Shown in pieces: positions 52,271 through 62,381 of a stretch of DNA of 64,000 nt. The first letter of the stretch is position 1; every line of letters starts with the position of its first letter. The position numbers and the translations under genes were made by a program. The notes under the pieces are model-generated. The model was not told the DNA's origin. It was given only the letters and a program-made list of their open reading frames with translations, and made no database searches. The DNA is from Paraburkholderia mimosarum LMG 23256 = NBRC 106338 (GTDB taxonomy: Bacteria > Pseudomonadota > Gammaproteobacteria > Burkholderiales > Burkholderiaceae): positions 62,001 through 126,000 of the forward strand of contig NZ_BBJJ01000001.1 in assembly GCF_000739815.1 (NCBI RefSeq), given 5' to 3'.

Positions 52271-54751
52271 TTAGCGCCGTCCTCGCCAGGTTCTAAGCAA
52301 GAGCGCGTTGGTCACGACGCTCACGCTGGAGAACGCCATCGCCGCGCCCGCGAGCAAGGGATTGAGCAGCCCGAACGCCGCGAGCGGAATGCCGATCAGG
52401 TTGTAGATGAACGCCCAGAACAGGTTCTGCTGGATCTTGCGCCACGTGCGCCGCGAAATGTCGATTGCGGCTGCTACGAGCGCCGGGTCGCCGCGCATGA
52501 GCGTGATGCCCGCTGCGTGCATGGCGACGTCGGTGCCCGTGGCCATGGCGATGCCGATGTCGGCGGCGGCGAGCGCCGGGGCGTCGTTGATGCCGTCGCC
52601 GGCCATCGCGACGATCCCGCCGCTCTTGATCTTGAGGTCGCGGATCGTGCGCGCCTTGTCGTCGGGCAGCACCTGGGCGTGGAATTCGTCGATGCCTAGC
52701 TGCGCCGCCACGGCCGCCGCGCTGCCCGCGTTGTCGCCGGTCACGAGCACGCTGCGGATGCCCATCGCCTTGAGGCTCGCAATCGCCTCGCGCGCCGTGG
52801 GCTTCACCGTGTCGCCGAACGCGAGGAGCGCGAGAACGGCTTCTCCTTGCGCTTCCCCTTGGAGTGCGAACAGCCACGATACGGTGTTGCCCGCCGCTTC
52901 GAGCGAACGCGCGCGCGCCGCGAGCGCGGGCGGAACGGCCAGTGCAAGCTCGTCGAGCCAGCGTCCGCTGCCGATCGCGAGGCGACGGCCATCCACTTCG
53001 GCCTCGACGCCGCGTCCCGGCACCGCTCGCGCATGGGCAGCGGTGGGCATTGCCTGTTCTTGTGCGCGAGCTTGAGCCGCCTGCACCACGGCCTTCGCGA
53101 GCGGGTGGTCGCTTTGCCGCTGCACGGCGGCGGCGAGCGCAAGCGCCGCGTCGCGATCGAGGCCCTCGGCCGCTTCGAACGCGGTGAGCGAGGGCTGGCC
53201 GAGCGTGAGCGTGCCGGTCTTGTCGAAGGCGACCACGCTCACGTGGTGGGCGGTCTCCAACGCTTCGGCATCCTTGATGAGTACGCCGTGGCGTGCTGCC
53301 ACGCCCGTGCCCGCCATGATCGCGGCAGGCGTGGCGAGGCCGAGCGCGCACGGGCAGGCGATCACGAGCACGGCCACGGCGTTGAGGATCGCCGTCTCGG
53401 CACTCGCGCCTGCGAACAGCCAGCCGCCCAGCGTGATGGCCGCGATTACGAGAATCGCGGGCACGAACATCGCGCTCACGCGATCGACGAGACGCTGGAT
53501 CGGCGCTTTCTCGGCCTGCGCGCTCTCCACGAGCCGGATGATGCGCGCGAGCGTGGTCTCCGCGCCGATGGCCGTGGTGCGCACGGCCATCGCACCTTCG
53601 CCGTTGATCGAGCCCGCCGTGACGGGATCATCGGGCGCCTTCGGCACCGGCAGGCTCTCGCCCGTGATGAGCGATTCGTCGACATGGCTGCGGCCTTCGA
53701 TCACGACGCCGTCCACCGGCAGGCGCTCGCCGGGGCGCACGACCACCAGCGTGCCCACGCGCACCTGGGCGAGCGGCACTTCGCGTTCCTCCGCGTCGGC
53801 GCCGTTTGCGCCGTCGACGCGGATGCGTGCCCGGTCAGGCCGCAGCGCGTTGAGGGCGCGGATGGCGTCGGTGGTCTGGCGCTTCGCGCGCGCTTCGAGC
53901 CACTTGCCGAAGCGCACGAGCGTGATGACCACGGCCGAAGCCTCGAAGTACAGATGCGCCATATCGCCGGGATGCACGAGCATCGCATAGACGCTCACGC
54001 CATACGCGGCCGAGGTGCCGAGCGCCACGAGCAGGTCCATGTTGCCGGCGCCCGCGCGCACGGCCTTCCATGCGGCGCGGTAGAAGCGCGCGCCGAACGC
54101 GAACTGCACGACGCTGGCGAGCGCGAGCTGCGCCACGGCGGGCAGCATCCAGTCGAAACCGAGCCAGTGGCCGAGCATCGGCAGCACGAGCGGGACCGTG
54201 AGCACGGCCGAGGTCAGCACGGCGCGCCATTCGCGGCGCGCCGCGTCGCTTGCGGCGGTGCTTTTCGCCGGGGAAGGGATCTCAGCTTCGGCGGCGAGCG
54301 GCGACGCCTCGTAGCCGGCCTTCTTCACGGCGGCGACGAGCTGGTCCTGCAGCTCGCCGGTGAGCGGCGCGCGCAGATTGACGGTTGCCTGCTCGGTGGC
54401 GAGGTTCACGCTTGCCCCGGCCACGCCGGGCACGCGCGAAAGCGCTTTCTCGACACGATTCGCGCAGGACGCACAGGTCATCCCGCCGATGGCGAGCGTG
54501 GCGGTTTCCGTGGCGACGGGCACGGCTTCGTAGCCGGCCTTTTCGACGGCGGCGACGAGCGTTGCGCGCGCAACGCTGCTGCTCGCTTCGACGGTGGCCT
54601 TTTCCGTAGCGAGGTTGACCGAGGCGCGAGTGACGCCCGGCACCCGGGCAAGCGCCTTCTCAACGCGCGTGGCGCAGGAGGCACAGGTCATGCCGTGGAT
54701 CTCGAGTTCGGCCACGGCTTCGGCGCGCTCCGCTACAAGGGGTTCGTTCAT
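52271..54751 (-). CDS. copA: Copper-exporting P1B-type ATPase
   Basis: An 826-residue inner-membrane ATPase that exports Cu(I) to the periplasm. Two N-terminal heavy-metal-associated domains each carry MTCASC (Cys23/26 and Cys93/96). After the first helices come the TGES phosphatase loop ([10 protein letters not shown]), the membrane metal site CPC (Cys466-Pro467-Cys468), the phosphorylation site DKTGT (Asp510) and the hinge [11 protein letters not shown]. The C-terminal helices end the protein. The start is 54751; no clear Shine-Dalgarno is seen. It is transcribed from the MerR-type promoter at 54789-54819. No cueR gene is adjacent. Confidence 0.95.
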   Translation of the reverse strand: MNEPLVAERAEAVAELEIHGMTCASCATRVEKALARVPGVTRASVNLATEKATVEASSSVARATLVAAVEKAGYEAVPVATETATLAIGGMTCASCANRVEKALSRVPGVAGASVNLATEQATVNLRAPLTGELQDQLVAAVKKAGYEASPLAAEAEIPSPAKSTAASDAARREWRAVLTSAVLTVPLVLPMLGHWLGFDWMLPAVAQLALASVVQFAFGARFYRAAWKAVRAGAGNMDLLVALGTSAAYGVSVYAMLVHPGDMAHLYFEASAVVITLVRFGKWLEARAKRQTTDAIRALNALRPDRARIRVDGANGADAEEREVPLAQVRVGTLVVVRPGERLPVDGVVIEGRSHVDESLITGESLPVPKAPDDPVTAGSINGEGAMAVRTTAIGAETTLARIIRLVESAQAEKAPIQRLVDRVSAMFVPAILVIAAITLGGWLFAGASAETAILNAVAVLVIACPCALGLATPAAIMAGTGVAARHGVLIKDAEALETAHHVSVVAFDKTGTLTLGQPSLTAFEAAEGLDRDAALALAAAVQRQSDHPLAKAVVQAAQARAQEQAMPTAAHARAVPGRGVEAEVDGRRLAIGSGRWLDELALAVPPALAARARSLEAAGNTVSWLFALQGEAQGEAVLALLAFGDTVKPTAREAIASLKAMGIRSVLVTGDNAGSAAAVAAQLGIDEFHAQVLPDDKARTIRDLKIKSGGIVAMAGDGINDAPALAAADIGIAMATGTDVAMHAAGITLMRGDPALVAAAIDISRRTWRKIQQNLFWAFIYNLIGIPLAAFGLLNPLLAGAAMAFSSVSVVTNALLLRTWRGRR

Positions 54752-55061
54752 GAGGATGGTGTGAACGCTGGTGTTATCGACGTTACGCAGTATCTACGTT
54801 CCCATCATGGGAAGGTCAAGTGCCGGAAGCGGCCATGGGTCACTTTTGTGTCAGATTGGACTGTGTGCGCAAGCGCGCGCCTGTGAGGCAATATTGAGCG
54901 CTGCAGTCTTTTCAGGCCCATGCGCGAGCGATACGATACCTACCGGCGGCATTGGCGCCACGCCACGCGCATGTCACGGCGGCCCTGGGGGGGCCCGCGC
55001 GGAGGGCTGGTGGCCGGTCGACGTCACTTCATGGACCGCCCGCATCGCACACAACGAACAA
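54752..55061. other. Divergent intergenic region between copA and the DUF1254 lipoprotein gene
   Basis: 310 bases. The left part holds the copper-responsive promoter. The right part shows no consensus promoter for the lipoprotein gene; one frame upstream of 55062 is open but not protein-like. Confidence 0.5.
54789..54819 (-). promoter_or_regulatory. MerR-type (CueR-like) promoter and operator of copA
   Basis: On the leftward strand the -35 is TTGACC (54819-54814) and the -10 is GATACT (54794-54789), with a 19-bp spacer. The spacer region holds an inverted repeat of ACCTTCCC and GGGAACGT arms (54816-54796) around a 5-bp centre, close to known CueR targets. The over-long spacer is the hallmark of MerR-family activation by DNA distortion. 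Confidence 0.85.
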
Positions 55062-56507
55062 ATGACAACAATACATCGAGAATTCTCCCGGTACCGTAGC
55101 GGTTTCGGGCTTGCCTGCCTTGCCCTGATCGCCGGCTGCGCCTCGGCGCCGGACGGCGTGGCGCCGAAGAGCAACGGGTGGATGAAGGACGAAGTCGCCG
55201 ACTCTTATGTATTCGGCTATCCGCTCGTGCTGATGGACGTGTCGCGCGAAGCCGCCACGGGCAGCGGGCCCGGGCAGGCCGCGCCGAACACGCTGCGCCA
55301 CGCGCAGTCGCTGCCGCCCGTCGGGGCCTCGAGCCCGCCCGAACCCAATCTCGACACGCTTGCCTCGAGTGGCTGGCTCGACCTCTCCCGCGAGCCCGTG
55401 CTGGTGACGCTACCCGACACGCATGGCCGCTATATGGATGCGCGCGCGCTCGACATGTGGACCAACGTGGTCTGGTCGACCGGTGCCGCGCAAGCCGGCG
55501 ATCATGTCAGCGGTCCGAAGGCGCAAACGATTGCATTCGTTCCCGTCGGCTGGAAAGGCACGCTGCCCGCGCGCGTGAAGCGCGTGGAAGTGACGACGCG
55601 CTATGTGTGGTTCCTCGCGCGTATTCAGACGCGCGGCGGCGGCGACCTCGCGGCCGTGCGGCGGCTGCAGCGCGGTTTGCAGGTCACGCCGCTTTCCGCA
55701 TGGGACGATCACGGCGCGCATGGCAAAGGCAGCGCCCACGGTGGCGAGCCGGCCGGCGCGACGCAGAGCGGCGATCCGGTCGCGCCGGGCACGCCGTCCG
55801 CTCAGGTCGCGGCCCTCGACGCGAACGGCTTCTTCAATCGCCTCGCGCTGGCGCTGGAGGACAATCCGCCCGTGCCCGACGACGCGCATGCGCTCAAGAT
55901 TCTCGGCGACATCGGCGTGCATCCGGGCGATCCGGCGCAGTTGCCCTCGGGGGCGAAGGACGCCGCGGTCGTGAAGGCGGGCCTCGCGGACGGCCGCGCG
56001 CGCGCCGCGGCGCCGCCGTCCAATCTGCTGGCCGGCAACGGCTGGCTCTGGGTGGGCGACGACGCGGGCAACTACGGCCCCGACTACACGCTGCGCGCCT
56101 ACGCGGCCTATACCTCGCCGGGCCTCGCCACCAGCCGCGACGAAGTGCGCGCGCGCGTGAGCAAGGACAGCGACGGTCATGCGCTCAACGGCGCAAACCG
56201 CTACACGATCCATTTCACGGCGAAGCAGTTGCCGCCGGTGCGCGGCTTCTGGTCGATCACGGCTTATACGGCCGACGGTGCGCTCGACGCCGACGCGCCC
56301 GTGCGAGTCGCGTTCGGCGACCGCAGCGGCGCGCGGCGCAATCGAGACGGATCGCTCGACGTGCACGTGAGCGCCGAACGGCCGCGCGGCGGCGCGAACT
56401 GGGTGCCGGCGCCGCATGGCGACTTCCGTCTCGTGATGCGGCTCTACGCGCCGAAACCGCAAGCGACCGACGGCAGCTGGCAGCCGCCCGCCATCGAGCG
56501 CCAGTGA
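55062..56507 (+). CDS. DUF1254/DUF1214 lipoprotein
   Basis: A 481-residue protein. The N-terminus has basic residues, a hydrophobic stretch and a lipobox (GLACLALIAGC), so it is likely lipid-anchored in the periplasm. An N-terminal DUF1254 region (ADSYVFGYPLVLMDVSREAA; NLDTLASSGWLDLSREPVLVTLPDTHGRYMDARALDMWTNV) and a C-terminal DUF1214 region (NRYTIHFTAKQLPPVRGFWSITAYTADG) are recognisable. The function of these domains is not known to me. The ATG at 55062 is the first good start after the divergent copA region. A His/Gly/Ala-rich insertion (DDHGAHGKGSAHGGEPAGA) sits near the middle. Confidence 0.85.
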   Translation: MTTIHREFSRYRSGFGLACLALIAGCASAPDGVAPKSNGWMKDEVADSYVFGYPLVLMDVSREAATGSGPGQAAPNTLRHAQSLPPVGASSPPEPNLDTLASSGWLDLSREPVLVTLPDTHGRYMDARALDMWTNVVWSTGAAQAGDHVSGPKAQTIAFVPVGWKGTLPARVKRVEVTTRYVWFLARIQTRGGGDLAAVRRLQRGLQVTPLSAWDDHGAHGKGSAHGGEPAGATQSGDPVAPGTPSAQVAALDANGFFNRLALALEDNPPVPDDAHALKILGDIGVHPGDPAQLPSGAKDAAVVKAGLADGRARAAAPPSNLLAGNGWLWVGDDAGNYGPDYTLRAYAAYTSPGLATSRDEVRARVSKDSDGHALNGANRYTIHFTAKQLPPVRGFWSITAYTADGALDADAPVRVAFGDRSGARRNRDGSLDVHVSAERPRGGANWVPAPHGDFRLVMRLYAPKPQATDGSWQPPAIERQ

Positions 56508-56868
56508 CAGGCGGTCAGACAAGCGTTCAGTAACGACCCATAGCGGCGGCGCGCGCCTCCGGCGTTGCGCCTCCGCGTTTCGTTCGCCGCAACGGCGTGC
56601 GAAGGCGCCGTGAAGTGCGCCGTGAAACGCGCCGCCCGAACCCGCTTCCGGATCCGCGCGAGCCGTGCACTTCATGCATGGCGCAACACGCGCGACAGCC
56701 ATTGCAAAGCCGTTTCCGTTCGTTACCAATTTCTATGCCTGGCGCGGCGTTTTCGCGTCGTCAGGCCTGGTATCGGACCTATACTTTCGCCTGTCGGCAT
56801 CCCCCGGACATCCGACACCAGACCCACATCCCGCGGCGGGCCTGTCGCCGCATCACCCGCAAGCAAGC
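56508..56868. other. Intergenic region upstream of the DUF748 gene
   Basis: 361 bases with no supported gene. A TATACT (56780-56785) could be the -10 of the DUF748 gene, about 85 bases upstream of its start, but the -35 is weak. A longer in-frame start at 56665 would extend the protein without any signal. Confidence 0.45.
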
Positions 56869-59800
56869 ATGGCAAGCCTCAATAAAGCGTCGCTCAACTC
56901 TTCCTTGCAATCGGTGCGCGCCGTGGCGCGCGCGCCCCGCACGCGGCACATCCTCACGGGCGTCCTTATCTTCCTCGTGGTGTTCGGCCTGCTCGGGTTC
57001 TTCGCTGCGCCGCCCCTCATTCGCCATGTCGCCGAACAACAGTTGAGCAAGCAGCTCGAGCGCCCGGTCAGCATTGGCCGTATCGCGCTCAATCCGTACA
57101 CGCTGCGTCTCGAGGCGGACCGCGTGCGGATCGGCGAACGCGGCGGCAATGGCGACTTCTTCGATGTTTCGCGCGCCGTCGTGCGGGCTTCGTGGTCGTC
57201 GATCTTTCGCGGCGCGCCCATCGTCGACGAGCTGCGGCTCGACTCGCCGCGCGCCACGATCGTGCGGCTCGACGCACAGCACTTCAACTTTTCCGACCTC
57301 ATCGAGAAGTTCTCGACGCCCTCGAAACCCAACAGCAAACCCACGCAGTTCTCGGTGTCGAACATCCGCATCGAGAATGGCCAGATCACGTTCGACGATC
57401 GCCTGCTCAACGAAAAGCACGTGATCGATCGCTGGTCGCTCGGCATTCCGTTCATCGCCACGCTGCCTTCCAAGACCGACATCTTCGTCCAGCCGATGCT
57501 GCGCGCGCGCATCGACGGCGCGAGCACGCTCGCCATCGACGGCAGGACCAAGCCGTTTTCGGCGTCGCGCGAATCGGAAATCGAACTGCGCCTGACCGAC
57601 CTCGACGTGCCGAAGCTCCTGACCTACTCGCCCACCAGGCTACCGGTCACGGTCAAGAGCGGCAGGCTCTCGACCAACCTCAAGCTCGATTTCGTGATGT
57701 CGGGCGACAAGCCCACGCTGCGCGTGTCGGGCACGACCGACCTGAACGATGTCGATGCCATCGACAACGCCAGCGCGCCGTTCTTCGGCGCGCGCAGCCT
57801 GCACGTGGCGGCAGCCTCGCTGGAACCGTTCGCGAACGTCTATCGCTTCGACGACATCCATCTCGACGCGCCGACCTTGTGGGTCGCGCGCGACAAGCAA
57901 GGTGTGCTTAGCGTCGAGAAACTGATGGGCGCGCCGGCGGCGCAAAATGCGCCGGCCGCGGGCGCCGGGCCGGCCTCGGGGGCATCGGCTGCCGAGGCCG
58001 CGCAAGCGGCGGCCGCCGCAGCAAAGCCCGCGCCGCTCGATCTCTCGATCCGCCAGTTCGCGCTCACGAACGGCACCGTGCACGTGAGGGACGAAGCGGC
58101 TTCGAGGCCGGTGGATCTCGACCTCACTCAGGTCTCGACCACGCTCGCGAACTTCTCGACCACGGCGAAAACAGCTTCGGCTTACACGTTCGCGACGAAC
58201 CTCAGCCAGGGCGGCGCGGTGAAGATGGCGGGCGCGTTGAGCCTCGCCGGCAAGCACGCGGACGCGAACGTCGAAATCCAGCAGATGACGCTGCCGCCGA
58301 TCCAGCCATATCTCGATAGCATGACCGGGGCGCAGGTCATCGACGGCAAGCTCAACCTGAGTTCGCTCCTCAAGGCGGACTGGGCACAGTCGCCCACCGC
58401 CGTGCAGATCGGCGAAAGCACGCTGGGGCTCCAATCGCTGAAGCTCGCCACGCGCGGTGCCAAGGAGCCGGCCGTCACGCTTGCCGAGGGCAAGGTGCGC
58501 TTGAGTGGCGCCGACGTCACTGCGCGCAAGGCGCAGATCACCTCGATCGACGCGACCGGTCTCGCCGTGAATGTCGAGCGGCAGAAGAACGGCAGGATCG
58601 CCCTCATGGAATTCGCCTCGGGCGGAGAAGCGCTGCCCGAGCGCACGGCGATCCACGCGGCGCGCAAGGCGGTGAAGGAAGGGCCGGCCTGGCGCTACAC
58701 GATCGACGCGCTCACGCTCAACAACGGCACGGTCAACTTCACGGACAGCTCGACGCCGCGCCCGGTGAAGCTCGCCATCGCGCCGCTCGATCTGAAGATC
58801 CAGCAGATCAGCGACGACATGAGGCATCCGCTGCCGCTCGACCTGAAGGCGACCGTCAACCGCAAGGGGACGCTCGCGCTGAGCGGCAAGGTGAACCCCG
58901 CGCCGCTCACGGCGCAGCTGAAGATCGACGCGAACCGGCTCGACGCCGCCGCGCTCGAGCCTTACTTCGGCGAGCAGCTCAACGCGGTGGTCGCGAGCGC
59001 GCTGCTCAACATGACGGGGCAGCTTTCCGTCGAGCAGGGCAAGGCGCTCAAGGCGAACTATCGCGGCGACGCGGCGCTCGTGGACGTGCGCATGCTCGAC
59101 AAGGTCACGTCCGGCCCGTTCGCGGGCTGGCGCTCGCTCGCGCTCACGAACCTGAAGGCGAATTACGACGACGCGCGCGGCACCGACGTGGACGCGAGCC
59201 GCGTGACCTTCTCGGGCTTCTACGGGCGCGTGCTGCTCGACGCGCAAGGCAAGCTCAACCTCAAGGACGTGGTCGCGCATCAAACCGGGCCGGCGCAGTC
59301 GCTCACGCAGGACGCGAACGCGGGCAAGCGCGACGGCCGCGAGCCGGTGCCGCTCACGCCGCAGGCAGCCAGCGCGCCGGTGCGGGCGGTTTCCGCACCC
59401 GCTCCCGCGCCGGCCGCGGTGCAGGCCGCGCAGGCGCCGAAGCATCCCGTGCGCCTGCACTTCGGCGAGCTCGTGCTGCAGGACGGCCGAGTGAACTACA
59501 CCGACAACTTCATCAAGCCGAACTACAGCGCCGACCTCGTGCAGATCCAGGGCAAGGTGGGCGCGTTCGGCACCGAATCGACGACGCCCGCTCCTGTGGA
59601 CGTTTCCGCGAAGCTCGCGGCGAACGGGCCGATTGCGATCAAGGGTACGGTGAACCCGCTGATCGAGAAGCCTTCGCTCGACCTCACGGCGAGCGCGCAC
59701 GACGTCGAGCTCACGAACCTCACGCCTTACTCCGCCAAGTACGCGGGCTATCCGATCACGAAGGGCAAGCTCAACGTCGACCTGCATTACCAGCTCGCGA

Positions 59801-60636
59801 ACGACGAGCTCACGGCAAACAACCACCTCTTCATCGACCAGCTCACGTTCGGCGACCACGTGGAGAACGACACGGCCACGAAGCTGCCGGTGCGTCTCGC
59901 TATCTCGCTGCTCAAGAACCGCAAGGGCGAGATCGACGTGAACATTCCGGTATCGGGCTCGCTCTCGAACCCCGAGTTCAGCCTGGGCGGCCTGATCTGG
60001 AAGGCGGTGCTCAACCTCATCGCCAAAGCGGTGACCGCGCCGTTCGCGCTGCTCGCCAACGCATTCGGCGGCGGGGGAGAAGAGCTGGGCTACGTGGAGT
60101 TCACGCCGGGCACGGCGACGCTCGACGAAGCCGACCAGAAGAAGCTCGACACGATCGCCAAGGCGCTGGACGACAAGCCGTCGATCAAGATCGACCTGAT
60201 CGGCCGCGTCGATCCCGCCGTGGACACGCCCGCGCTGCGCCAGCAGTACGTGGAGCACCTCGTGCGGCTGGAGAAAGTGAAGGACACGGTGGGCAACGGC
60301 GAGAGCGTCGATACTTCGCAGGTCAAGGTGGACGACAAGGAATACGAAAAATACCTCACCAAAGCCTATAAGGACGCGGACTTCAAGAAACCGCGCAACA
60401 TGGTCGGCTTGACGAAGACGCTGCCCGTGGACGACATGAAGCAGGCACTGGCCGACCACGCGCCCGTTGACGACGCCGCCTTGCGCAACCTCGCGCAGGA
60501 GCGCGCGCAAGCGGTGCAGCAGTACTTCGAGGGCAAGGTCGATCCGAGCCGCGTGTTCGTCGTCGCGCCGAAGCTCGACGCGAAAGGCATCGACGACAAG
60601 GGGGCGACCACGCGCGTCGATTTCGGGCTGAAATGA
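56869..60636 (+). CDS. DUF748 family protein (AsmA/YhdP-like, envelope)
   Basis: A 1255-residue protein. One N-terminal membrane helix (residues ~27-50, HILTGVLIFLVVFGLLGFFAA) is followed by a long repetitive beta-rich region typical of AsmA-like proteins (LGRIALNPYTLRLEADRVRIGER-type start; LDSPRATIVRLDAQHFNFSDLIEKF), and DUF748 repeats through to ~1020. A C-terminal part (EFTPGTATLDEADQKKLDTIAKALDDKPSIKIDLIG) resembles an OmpA-like domain. Relatives are thought to span the periplasm and help move phospholipids to the outer membrane. Pro/Ala-rich linkers sit at ~365 and ~830. The start at 56869 lacks a good ribosome site. Confidence 0.82.
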   Translation: MASLNKASLNSSLQSVRAVARAPRTRHILTGVLIFLVVFGLLGFFAAPPLIRHVAEQQLSKQLERPVSIGRIALNPYTLRLEADRVRIGERGGNGDFFDVSRAVVRASWSSIFRGAPIVDELRLDSPRATIVRLDAQHFNFSDLIEKFSTPSKPNSKPTQFSVSNIRIENGQITFDDRLLNEKHVIDRWSLGIPFIATLPSKTDIFVQPMLRARIDGASTLAIDGRTKPFSASRESEIELRLTDLDVPKLLTYSPTRLPVTVKSGRLSTNLKLDFVMSGDKPTLRVSGTTDLNDVDAIDNASAPFFGARSLHVAAASLEPFANVYRFDDIHLDAPTLWVARDKQGVLSVEKLMGAPAAQNAPAAGAGPASGASAAEAAQAAAAAAKPAPLDLSIRQFALTNGTVHVRDEAASRPVDLDLTQVSTTLANFSTTAKTASAYTFATNLSQGGAVKMAGALSLAGKHADANVEIQQMTLPPIQPYLDSMTGAQVIDGKLNLSSLLKADWAQSPTAVQIGESTLGLQSLKLATRGAKEPAVTLAEGKVRLSGADVTARKAQITSIDATGLAVNVERQKNGRIALMEFASGGEALPERTAIHAARKAVKEGPAWRYTIDALTLNNGTVNFTDSSTPRPVKLAIAPLDLKIQQISDDMRHPLPLDLKATVNRKGTLALSGKVNPAPLTAQLKIDANRLDAAALEPYFGEQLNAVVASALLNMTGQLSVEQGKALKANYRGDAALVDVRMLDKVTSGPFAGWRSLALTNLKANYDDARGTDVDASRVTFSGFYGRVLLDAQGKLNLKDVVAHQTGPAQSLTQDANAGKRDGREPVPLTPQAASAPVRAVSAPAPAPAAVQAAQAPKHPVRLHFGELVLQDGRVNYTDNFIKPNYSADLVQIQGKVGAFGTESTTPAPVDVSAKLAANGPIAIKGTVNPLIEKPSLDLTASAHDVELTNLTPYSAKYAGYPITKGKLNVDLHYQLANDELTANNHLFIDQLTFGDHVENDTATKLPVRLAISLLKNRKGEIDVNIPVSGSLSNPEFSLGGLIWKAVLNLIAKAVTAPFALLANAFGGGGEELGYVEFTPGTATLDEADQKKLDTIAKALDDKPSIKIDLIGRVDPAVDTPALRQQYVEHLVRLEKVKDTVGNGESVDTSQVKVDDKEYEKYLTKAYKDADFKKPRNMVGLTKTLPVDDMKQALADHAPVDDAALRNLAQERAQAVQQYFEGKVDPSRVFVVAPKLDAKGIDDKGATTRVDFGLK

Positions 60637-60679
60637 GCCGGTGATTCGCGTTTTCGGCACGCTGGCGGCGCGCCCTCGT

Positions 60680-62215
60680 CTAACCGGTGCGCCGCAGCTT
60701 TTGCGGCTTCGCAAACGCGTGTTCCTCGATCACCCGCGCGAGCGTCGCAAACGCCGGTTCGATTTGCTCGTGCGGCACGCACGCGTAGCCCGTCAGCAAT
60801 CCTTTACGCTCCTGGCGAACGCTGTAGTAGGCCGCAAGCGGCCGCACGATCACGCCCGCGTCGTAGGCGGCGGACGCGATGGCACGGTCGTCGGCGGTGT
60901 CAGGCAGGCCGAGCACGAAGTGCAGGCCCGCTTCGTCGCCCATGACCGGCAGCGCGTCGCCGAAATGGCGCGTGACGGCGTCGATCAGCAACTGGCGGCG
61001 CTCGCCGTAGAGCGTGCGCATGCGGCGCACATGCGAGGTGAGGTAGCCGTCCATGATGAACTCGGCGAGCACGGCCTGCTGCATGAGCTGGCCTTCGCGG
61101 TACAGCTCCGCCACACCCGTGCGGAAGGTGGCCGCTAGCCGCTCGGGCACGACCATGTAGCCGATGCGCAGGCCCGGAAACAGCAGCTTGCCGAGGCTCC
61201 CCACGTAAATCACGCGGTCGGATTCGTCGAGCCCCTGGAGCGAGGCCAGCGGGCGGCTGCCGTAGCGGAACTCGCTGTCGTAGTCGTCCTCGATGATCCA
61301 TACCTTGTGCTGGCGCGCGTATTCGAGCAGCGTTCGGCGGCGCGCGAGGCTCATCACCATGCCGAGCGGATATTGGTGCGAGGGCGTGACGAGCGCGATG
61401 CGCGGCGGCTCGCGCAGGTCCTGCTCGCGCGGGTTGAGGCCTTCTTCATCGACAGGAACAGGAGCGAGCTTCAATCCCGAGGATTGCAGGACGCTGCGCG
61501 CGCCCCAGTAGCACGGCTCCTCCACCCACGCGCGGTCGCCCACGTCAGCGAGCAGGCGTACCGAGAGATCGATCGACTGGTGAATGCCCGTCGTGATGAT
61601 GATCTGGTCCGGCGTGCAGCGCACCGAGCGCGCCACGCGCAGGTAGTCCGAGAGCGCGCGCCGCAGCGGCCGGTAGCCGCCGCCGGGCGCGTAGGTCAGC
61701 AAGCCATGATTGGCCGACTTCCACAGCCGTGCCTGCAGGCGGCTCCACGTGCGGGCCGGAAACTCGGCCACGTCGGGCACGCCCGGCATGAACGCCCCCC
61801 ACTGCTTGGCGGAAACGCCCGCTTCCTCGATGAGACGCTGGCCGCGAGTCGACATGTCGCCGCGCGGGGAGGAGCCGGTCGCGTCGTTTTCGTCGTCGGG
61901 GGAGCGCGCCGGCGAGGGCTTGTTCGTGGGCGTACTCACGGCGGCCGAGTCGGGGCGCGTGTCGGCGACATAGGTGCCGCTGCCCGTGGTGGAGATCACG
62001 TAGCCTTCGGCGCTCAACTGGTCGTACACGTGCAGCACGGTGTTGCGGGCCACGCCGAGGTCGGCCGCGAGCAGGCGCGAACTGGGCAGCTTGGTGCCGG
62101 GCGCGAGCCGTCCTGTCAGAATAGCTTGCTGCATGAGCTGTAACAGCTGACGATAGGCGGGTTCGGCGCTCTCCTTGTCGAGCTGCGCCGCGAGCCATTC
62201 GGACAGGATGACCAT
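60680..62215 (-). CDS. MocR-type GntR/aminotransferase regulator (PdxR/GabR-like)
   Basis: A 511-residue regulator. The GntR winged helix-turn-helix is at residues ~18-84 (YRQLLQLMQQAILTGRLAPGTKLPSSRLLAADLGVARNTVLHVYDQL). An Asp/Ser/Pro-rich linker follows, then a class I aminotransferase-like PLP domain with GYRPLRRALSDYL, EDDYDSEFRYG and the PLP lysine Lys343 in SLGKLLFPGLRIGY. Such proteins sense PLP with amino compounds such as GABA. It is divergent from a polyamine-type ABC operon, which it probably controls, with repeated half-sites between them. Confidence 0.92.
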   Translation of the reverse strand: MVILSEWLAAQLDKESAEPAYRQLLQLMQQAILTGRLAPGTKLPSSRLLAADLGVARNTVLHVYDQLSAEGYVISTTGSGTYVADTRPDSAAVSTPTNKPSPARSPDDENDATGSSPRGDMSTRGQRLIEEAGVSAKQWGAFMPGVPDVAEFPARTWSRLQARLWKSANHGLLTYAPGGGYRPLRRALSDYLRVARSVRCTPDQIIITTGIHQSIDLSVRLLADVGDRAWVEEPCYWGARSVLQSSGLKLAPVPVDEEGLNPREQDLREPPRIALVTPSHQYPLGMVMSLARRRTLLEYARQHKVWIIEDDYDSEFRYGSRPLASLQGLDESDRVIYVGSLGKLLFPGLRIGYMVVPERLAATFRTGVAELYREGQLMQQAVLAEFIMDGYLTSHVRRMRTLYGERRQLLIDAVTRHFGDALPVMGDEAGLHFVLGLPDTADDRAIASAAYDAGVIVRPLAAYYSVRQERKGLLTGYACVPHEQIEPAFATLARVIEEHAFAKPQKLRRTG

Positions 62216-62222
62216 GGCGAAG

Positions 62223-62273
62223 TGGTTCCATCAGGAATAATGAAATGGCTCCATGAGATAGAGCCGGGACCAT
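62223..62273. promoter_or_regulatory. Repeated half-sites, likely MocR operator
   Basis: TGGTTCCAT (62223-62231) and TGGCTCCAT (62246-62254) are direct repeats 23 bp apart. A third related half-site, TGGTCCC on the other strand, lies at about 62266-62272. Direct plus inverted half-sites in the divergent gap are common for MocR regulators. Confidence 0.55.
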
Positions 62274-62381
62274 CTATAGTAATTCGCACGTCAGTTCCGG
62301 TTAATGCCTGCGGCATAATTATTTAATCGCGTCAGATTGCGCGGGCGGACCGGCGAAAAGCAAGCAAAGGAGACAGGGCGA

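Noticed and set aside
57640..60714. 1024-codon open frame antisense to the DUF748 gene
   Set aside because: A shadow frame of the same kind. The sense frame has a membrane helix and AsmA-like structure.
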